From Taiwanofungus camphoratus (lineage: Eukaryota; Basidiomycota; Agaricomycetes; Polyporales; Taiwanofungaceae), in NCBI GenBank assembly GCA_003999685.1, contig CP021221.1, forward strand, positions 3,038,001-3,102,000: a stretch of 64,000 nt of DNA. Direction: 5' to 3'. Of the stretch, positions 58,901 through 64,000 are shown piece after piece; positions within the stretch are counted from its first letter, which is position 1, and every line of letters begins with the position of its first letter. The notes beneath the pieces were generated by a model. That model was not told the DNA's origin. It saw nothing but the letters and a program-made list of their open reading frames with translations, and searched no databases. The translations under genes and the position numbers were made by a program.

Positions 58901-61210
58901 TTTGTTCGGTTTGGGTAAAACCACCGTAACAGACCGCTTAAAGACGCTCGGATAAACCTCGAAATCGAGGCAAGCGTTATAGTACGCGCGCAGCCATTGC
59001 CGCACGTGTATGCCTAGATCGGTCTCGATGCCCTCCTCGGGGCGCTCGATCCGGTCCACCATCCATTTAATCCACATCCAGTTCACGTGATCGGGACCGG
59101 GTGCGGACGTATTGCTAGTGGATTTGAGATTCTCGCGAATCTCAGTCTCACTAATGTCAGGTAGAGTCAATTCCTCCCTTTGAGGAATTTCGTCTACGAA
59201 CGTCAGATCCACCGGCCGTGGGTTGGCAGGTGTGAACTGAGCTTGGAAAGCACGACTGAGATCAGCCGCACTTTGAACTGGCGCACCATCAGCTTGCCGC
59301 AGCTGAATAGTGGCCTCTTGCCGTCTCGGCTTTGTCCACGCGACAAAGTCTGAGATCGATTGGGGACTGGATTCATCCATGATCCGGTCAAAGTGTGCGC
59401 GCTTCGCCCGCTTCGTGGCACGGCGAAGTGATGCACGTTGTTTATGTCGTTCTGACCGAAGTTCAGCGGCAACGTCGTAAGCGTCTGCAGTGGCCTGAGC
59501 GCCAGGTCCCGACTGATGACGTATGTAGCGGTACTGCCCAGACGCCGCACTAAGGCGGTGTTGGGTGTTCGCCAACTGAGTAGCCGCGCGGGAGCATGCA
59601 GCATCCCACCACGACTTTGAACGTTTGGATGGGCGTTTTACTGCCGAAAACTCCATCCATAGTCTTTGGAGGTCTCGCTCAAGGCGATCCCCCATTCTTT
59701 CAACGCCATGGGCGCTGCTAAAGTGTGTAGGGTAATCGACGAACAGTTTCGCCGTTGCTGTCACAAATTGTTGGGCCGCGTCACCGGTCCGAGGAATCCC
59801 CCGCATCGGTTCTGGCTCAACTTCAATCGGCATCTCCCACCGCAGGACCGCGTGGTCGCTGTTGTGGCGATGTGACATGAGTACATGAAGGTCTTGGCCT
59901 TCATAGTACACTGGGTCGATCCACACCAAGTCTATGACTCCGGGCATGAGAGCGATGTTGTGGGAACGCCAAGTGACTGGACCGTCCTGGGCGTTCATTA
60001 GAACCAAATCGAGTTCAGCCTGGGCCAACTCGATGAGGCGATTGGAATCAGCGTAGTGCGGAGGCCGCACCCGAGATCCCGCAGCTCGTGTATCCCACAA
60101 TGGGTGGCGGAGATTGAAATCCCCGCACATACACGCAATGGGTGGAAGCGCGTTTACACGTGTTTCCAGATATCGGACAGCGTCAAAGGTGGTGCTGTCG
60201 TTGTACACGTTCAGGACATTGAAGTCACCGGACGGAAGCTTAAGCGCTACCATAAGGCAGTCCTTATGGGAGACGCTGTGGGTGACAACTTGCGGGGAGG
60301 CCGCAGCCCACCGCTTGTTGACATAGATTGCGACCCGGGAATCTTTCGATGCCCCGAGGCACTTAAACGAGGCATGGGCGGACGTATTCTCATACGCCTC
60401 CCCTTCCCGTGACTTAGCTGAAGCCACATTCTTGATGCGGCCCCAGAATATCTCTTGGACGCAGACGATGTCGGCGTCCCTATGTCTCTCAAGTAAAATG
60501 CCCGTATTCTCCGCAGATTTCTGGACATTTGCGCTTATGCATGTGAGTGCAAGCCTAGTAGGTTCGCCCCTCAGATTGTCGCCGTCAGCCGTTGGGCTGG
60601 GCGTACGGGAGGGGTCCGCTTCCACCTCCATGGGGGAATCGGACCGTTCATTATTTTGTGACTCCGGCGGAGTTCCAAACGGTGGGGCCGAAGCACCGTC
60701 GGAATTTTCCGGTTCACACACTGACTCATTAAGCCCATACGGGTTTATTGGCGCTCGGCCCGAACTGGAGTGCCATGCACTTCCAGCGTGGGCAAGGGGC
60801 GTGGAGACAGCATGGCTGCCTCCAACACCATTGTATTCGTTACCCCCTCCCTCAGAGGGAGAGGGCCTACGAATCCATTGTGAATCGTCTGGCACTATGG
60901 CCGTCGATTCAAAGAGAGGACCTCTCGAGAGAGAGGAACTCGAAGTGGAACTCTCCCCATGATAGGGTGAGTTCAAAGGTGTGTCCAGAGGACGAGATCT
61001 CGGGTGGTCCGAGTCAGCTTGAGTGCGATGAGCAGGGCAGCCGCCATGCACCGACATCGCACTCGACGAGGTGGGTGCACTATCAGTCCTAGGACCAACA
61101 GCGGCTATAAGGGCACCAGTATGGGGAGAATAGGGAAGGGAGCGATGGGATTTAGACATGCCAGACACGGGCGCTAAATCGAGATGGTGGTGGTACTGGT
61201 TCAAGAAGCG
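55877..61210 (-). mobile_element. LINE-1c: full-length Tad1-like LINE with intact pol
   Basis: 5334-bp non-LTR retrotransposon on the minus strand. The 3' end carries a poly(A) tail of about 27 bases (poly-T as read, 55877-55904). The 5' end is at 61210. The target duplication is GCACTCGGAATTCAATC (55860-55876) against GCGCTCGGAATTCAATC (61211-61227), 17 bp with one mismatch. It encodes one uninterrupted 1650-residue frame with endonuclease, RT, RNase H and a Cys/His motif. Same family as LINE-2 but without its Gag-like domain. The long tail, near-perfect duplication and open frame suggest a recent insertion. Confidence 0.93.
56207..61159 (-). CDS. LINE polyprotein: APE endonuclease, RT, RNase H
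   Basis: I chose the ATG at 61159 because it is the first inside the element; the frame stays open 59 codons further into flanking DNA (to 61336), which is not element sequence. Residues 1-190: Ser/Pro-rich, no domain. About 190-430: APE-type endonuclease that nicks the target (ISANVQKSAENTG, VCVQEIFWG, CGDFNLRHPLWDTR, VIDLVWIDP, NSDHAVLRW). About 640-900: reverse transcriptase (YRPICLLNCFGKLFEKI, LLLDVSQFYPSINHDAL, GQGSSLSPILSG, FYVDDGLIMA). About 1190-1340: RNase H (FTDGSYKNAP, AEMLALARGL, SDNQSALD, SHKGIFQNEFVDELAKKA). About 1470-1500: CLCGAEETREHVLFNC zinc-like motif. All catalytic residues I can place are present. Confidence 0.92.
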   Translation of the reverse strand: MSKSHRSLPYSPHTGALIAAVGPRTDSAPTSSSAMSVHGGCPAHRTQADSDHPRSRPLDTPLNSPYHGESSTSSSSLSRGPLFESTAIVPDDSQWIRRPSPSEGGGNEYNGVGGSHAVSTPLAHAGSAWHSSSGRAPINPYGLNESVCEPENSDGASAPPFGTPPESQNNERSDSPMEVEADPSRTPSPTADGDNLRGEPTRLALTCISANVQKSAENTGILLERHRDADIVCVQEIFWGRIKNVASAKSREGEAYENTSAHASFKCLGASKDSRVAIYVNKRWAAASPQVVTHSVSHKDCLMVALKLPSGDFNVLNVYNDSTTFDAVRYLETRVNALPPIACMCGDFNLRHPLWDTRAAGSRVRPPHYADSNRLIELAQAELDLVLMNAQDGPVTWRSHNIALMPGVIDLVWIDPVYYEGQDLHVLMSHRHNSDHAVLRWEMPIEVEPEPMRGIPRTGDAAQQFVTATAKLFVDYPTHFSSAHGVERMGDRLERDLQRLWMEFSAVKRPSKRSKSWWDAACSRAATQLANTQHRLSAASGQYRYIRHQSGPGAQATADAYDVAAELRSERHKQRASLRRATKRAKRAHFDRIMDESSPQSISDFVAWTKPRRQEATIQLRQADGAPVQSAADLSRAFQAQFTPANPRPVDLTFVDEIPQREELTLPDISETEIRENLKSTSNTSAPGPDHVNWMWIKWMVDRIERPEEGIETDLGIHVRQWLRAYYNACLDFEVYPSVFKRSVTVVLPKPNKPDYTLAKAYRPICLLNCFGKLFEKIIAKRMQWDTQKWGILHPCQFGGAMQHSTTDAGIQLVHNVKEAWARNLIPSVLLLDVSQFYPSINHDALVGIMRKQGFNSKLCNFMANYLIGRKTRFSFNGTLTDPSDFDVGVGQGSSLSPILSGVYIAPVIHKWAPVHLIQPGRTGTQFYVDDGLIMAASPKAVDDSPQALILKNNAILADVFHNLVGDLNRLGLGVEGDKLELMHFWKRQKGYSASRPLGPDLTIRTDGHDVTLRAKDTMRYLGFFLDPKLSFHAHVRFYANKAASTCNALRMLGNSARGFHPINKRRLYIAHVVPLMLYGAQLWWNPQWKGLKWAAKELQTAQSRAARWITGCFKTTPIGAMEMLGGLVPIRIQVDRYMEKAALRARRVHEGHPMRAALPPYWATNVTNITAPWPLNSRRGKKQAVTPMTFIDRIGRQSSEDFAPLHPEARPGDRVVDRYIDRFERVFLDGKGPNKSSPEFADWLEYTWWPEFRRQLAQPEGRMLFTDGSYKNAPTVRSGSAWLVIDGEDHVAHGRFGAGKVQSFDAEMLALARGLREAVRDVPAHITTLTVCSDNQSALDRIFKPEVGPSQMAAVMASQHVRAFLDADERRRIVLLWVPSHKGIFQNEFVDELAKKALDDPQPEFISQSMALARVKARVKKRWGTQVDNPSYRGRRLWKVTEDAIPLHGTTAKGTWVLKAAGKSNKEVARVCRVLTNHFPGGEYRSRFNIPGPHLCLCGAEETREHVLFNCPFWIRTKRQQGPRDPLLMGPPEQKGWTPDDIMEFLRLNPMVSTFDWAEILAESLLEAEVARTRTFTRARLMCHTVGRQAAWQRFHADRHLDPGMTTALGGKYHDFCEWYDAEAKAFEMYHNWIDEGIAEPSIRDDPPV

Positions 61211-61227
61211 GCGCTCGGAATTCAATC

Positions 61228-63505
61228 GACGCTCGTTCGTTCGCACTCTCTGGGACAATCTAATCAACGACGATCCCAGATAAGTCACGTCTGGGAGTCT
61301 CTCGCCATTTCGCCGTGATTCCGGGTCCACAACCATATCCTAGGGTGAGGATTTTTTTATTACAGGTATGCGAGTCTGAGGACAATATCTACACAATCGA
61401 GGTGAGTGCGCATACTTTTCCGCTGCATGAAACTCTATGCTAATCTATTCAATTTTGTCTTTTGCCCTTTTCTGCGGAGCTGCGCTTCTATCCTTACAAT
61501 ACTAGGTATTTACGGCCTCCCCGTTCCGTCATGGCTACAGCAGGGAGCTCCCTATCCATTAACGCAAATTGAGATGAAATTGTGTACCCACTGACTGTCT
61601 GTATTCCTGACACATTATTCCTTCACAAGCCCGTCATCTGCATGTACTCATCATTACTGCCATCAAGATTCCAAGTTGCAGGCAAGTTTACCCAGCCGCG
61701 TCGTTTCGTATTTTCGAAATACGAACTTTCGCGAGTAATAGCCGCCGCTGAGGTACGCGAAGGTTCGCGCGCGCAACGCTACGTTGCTTTCTCAGACTGT
61801 CTCATCTATTCTTACCCTTCCGTAGAATCCTGCACCGCCAGCGGCACACCACGGTTCTCTGCGCTGCAACGGAAGGTTTGCCGTTGCAGACCTGGACGAA
61901 GTTTCCTGGCCGTCTCGTATCTGGGGACCTTCTCGATCCTGCACTCGTTCATTCGGGTCCTCGTCATCAAACTATCCCCGGGCCTGTTCAAAAGCCTACC
62001 AAGGTATCCCGCTGACTGCAGAATTCCGGCTCCCGGGTATTTCGTGCATGAATTCTAGCGGCTAGGTGCGTGTTACGATCACGGTTGCGACGTACGATAT
62101 GTCCTGCTTACCGAACGATTTTTACTTTGATCCATCCTCTATGACCCTGCACGTCTACCAGTCTGAGCAGAATACGGTCAGGGTTATGCGGACAGGATTC
62201 GACTGTACGAGCGCAGACATACCTTCCAGGTACGTGATCTCTCGTCTCGCGGCGGTTCTCTTGCTCACTGTGGTGGGCATTCACCGTTTGTCTTCGCAGG
62301 TATGATGTTCCTTCGTTTCAGCGGGAGGAGACATCTTCCGCTCGTTTCGCTTGTAGCGAAGCTTCGCTAACGATTGCGCTTGGTCCGATCAAGTACGTAC
62401 GTGTGATTTCCCGTCTCCCGTGCGTCCTTCCCCACCCCATTCTCCGTTGCCCCTTCCGAGGCTGACGCGCTACGGAGATGCAGCGGCCACTTCCGCCCGT
62501 CTTCCCTGCAAGCGAGGACCCGAGCGTGGACAGCTCGCCGTCACCAGGGCACCGCGCCGCGTAGCCTCTAGCGGGATGACGAGAGCCGCGCAGGGACGCC
62601 GGGCGAGTGAATGCGAGATGGGCGGCGTTTCTCGTCTCTCGCCTCCGTGGGTATTCGTTTCGCCTGGTTGGATGGAGGATGGGGTCGGCGTACCGGGGCG
62701 GAGATGGAAGGAGGAGGATTGGGGTATAAAGCGGTGAGTGTTCTTGCCGTTCTCTTCTTCCGTCCCCTTTCCAGTCCGTCCTGTTTACCCTCTCTCTTCT
62801 CCTCCCCCCGTCTCTTCCCCGCATCTCGATCAGGCTTACCTCAATCATGCCAACACTCACCATGCTTCCATCATGGAGCACCTTCCACGCAGTTCACCGT
62901 CGATGAGGTAAGGAAGATACCTGTATTTCCGTCAATCTATGTACTGACATGTCTGCTACCTACCTGCACCATGCTCCCCATTCACGATGCGGCCGCATCG
63001 CTTGACTGCACTCGCCGTTCGTGAGCGTCCGAACGCGTTCATGGCACGATCCTCACGGTAGCGAGGATGCCAATGCCGTCGACCACCCGCCTGGCCACTC
63101 ACCCAACCGCTCGCCTGACCGCTCACCCCGACCGCTCGCCCTCGCTCTCCGTCACGTTCTCTGTCCGCTTCGCGCATCACAGTGTCAAGACTACAGGTAC
63201 GTACCGGTTCATCTGAGTTGGCCCGCTGCCGAACTCACCCTGCCGTTCCTCACATTCCAGACGTCGCGCTCGCCGCGTGAGCGGCTCCGTTGGCAGGGGG
63301 GCGGGCACAAAAGCACGGAGGAAGGCGGTGGTGGCAGTATCATAGAAAGAAGTAGATTACCGTAGCGTAGCGTAGTTACCCTCTCGGTCGTGCACAGGTA
63401 CGGCGGGTGGTGCGTTGCGGCACTCGCGCCGTGTTCGTTCTCGGCCAGCCAGCCGAGACCCAGTGGTGATATTTGAGGGGGAAAGTGGCCCGACTCACGT
63501 CGTAG
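61228..63505. other. Mostly unrecognised; possible small spliced gene near 62087-62391
   Basis: On the plus strand, text ending NDFYFDPSSMTLHVYQSEQ...CTSADIPS (to 62229) joins in phase, over a GTACGT...CGCAG intron (62230-62299), to RYDVPSFQREETSSARFACS (62300 to about 62391), followed by another GTACGTACG donor. This looks like two exons of an unrecognised protein. A TATA-like GGTATAAAG lies near 62723. CT-rich sequence follows at 62755-62825. The rest shows nothing recognisable. Confidence 0.3.
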
Positions 63506-63911
63506 GAAGGATTCGCGGCGGCCAGCCACCAGGAATACGCGCCGGTCCTGTCGGTCATCCTGTCGGAAAGCGTAGGTCGGTCTCGCGCCATCTCACACAC
63601 AGCCGGCACTCACGCACGCATAGGCCAACGACACCCTGGACGACGCGAACTGCCCGAACGCCGGGTCAGCGGACGCACAGGACGCGGCGTGGCAGGCGGT
63701 GTACGCGCCGAACATCACCGCGGCGCTCAACGCGTACGCACCGGGGGCGGACCTGGACGACGACGACACGGGGAGCCTGATGAGCCTGTGCCCGTTCGAG
63801 ACGGTGGCCAAGATGGGACGGAGCGGGTTCTGCGGGCTGTTCGAGCAGCTGGGGGCGTTCGCTGGGTACGAGTACGCGGGCGATGGAGGTGGAGGTGGAG
63901 TGGGGTGTTGA
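63506..63911 (+). pseudogene. Histidine acid phosphatase (phytase) remnant, two exons
   Basis: Phytases release phosphate from phytate and are secreted. Exon 63506-63571 reads EGFAAASHQEYAPVLSVILS. After an intron (63572-63623, GTAGGT...ATAG), exon 63624-63911 reads NDTLDDANCPNAGSADAQ, then SLMSLCPFETVAKMGRSGFC and GLFEQLGAFAGYEYAGD. This is the conserved middle of basidiomycete phytases. Upstream I find no N-terminal half with the catalytic RHGxRxP motif, and downstream the frame runs into a Gly repeat and a stop where the family continues for more than 100 residues including the HD motif. It is therefore a gene fragment, unless a distant exon lies beyond the window. Confidence 0.75.
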
Positions 63912-64000
63912 GGGGGCGTGGGATGGTTACGTTTCGAAGAGAGGATTGGTGTGCTTGGAGGTTAGGGTCAAAAACAGGTAAGTCCACGACGGTTTTTGGC

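Noticed and set aside
61160-61336. 59-codon N-terminal extension of the LINE frame
   Set aside because: It extends past the element end at 61210 and through the target duplication, so most of it is flanking DNA read in frame by chance.
1-64000. CRISPR arrays, bacterial operons, rRNA or tRNA genes
   Set aside because: The sequence is eukaryotic with spliced genes. I saw no regularly spaced identical repeats of CRISPR type and no cloverleaf or rRNA signature.

Overview
The window looks like a basidiomycete (Agaricomycete, probably polypore-like) nuclear chromosome. The reasons are short phase-consistent introns of about 40-70 nt, many small exons, genes typical of this class (a P450 with several introns, a WW-like/membrane family seen in mushroom fungi, a TMEM135-like protein, a phytase remnant), a Tad1-like LINE and chromodomain Ty3/gypsy elements. 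All calls come from reading the sequence; no database search was possible.

Layout. 1-657: 3' end of a cytochrome P450 gene. 658-3676: mostly unrecognised, with a possible membrane-protein remnant. 3677-6240: spliced membrane-protein gene with a WW-like segment. 6241-12108: decayed, locally duplicated gene-remnant DNA (units A and B) carrying two abutting TA-flanked MITEs. 12109-46521: one 34-kb nested insertion. 46522-47057: continuation of duplicated unit B and of another repeat. 47058-49158: nine-exon alpha/beta-hydrolase. 49159-51459: nothing recognised. 51460-54068 (minus): twelve-exon TMEM135-like membrane protein. 55877-61210 (minus): full-length LINE with an uninterrupted 1650-residue pol ORF and a clear target-site duplication. 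61228-63505: mostly unrecognised. 63506-63911: two exons of a histidine acid phosphatase (phytase) remnant.

The nested block. A second copy of the same LINE (LINE-2, minus strand) landed in duplicated unit B with a target duplication near 12097-12108/46522-46533. It was then hit repeatedly. It holds three solo 980-bp LTRs of family LTR-1 directly or one level down (GCGG, ACGT, ACGA sites), two LTR-2 copies (CCGG, GCGG) and LTR-3 elements (GTTGA, GTAGG). The LTR-3 element E1 is a chromodomain Ty3/gypsy fossil that itself contains a fourth solo LTR-1 (ACGC) and a very young 12.1-kb Ty3/gypsy element E2 (GCGG). Swapped target duplications show that recombination between two inverted LTR-3 copies flipped the block 17879-19972, so the LINE-2 reverse-transcriptase piece now lies on the plus strand.

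Most notable: E2 carries an antisense, intron-containing passenger gene with a six-cysteine cluster, and a duplicated hairpin-plus-polypurine module whose stem differs by compensatory changes. LTR-1 and LTR-2 use 4-bp target duplications of form NCGN in every case read. The LINE seems to be a single-ORF design in which one copy has a Gag-like N-terminal domain and the other lacks it.
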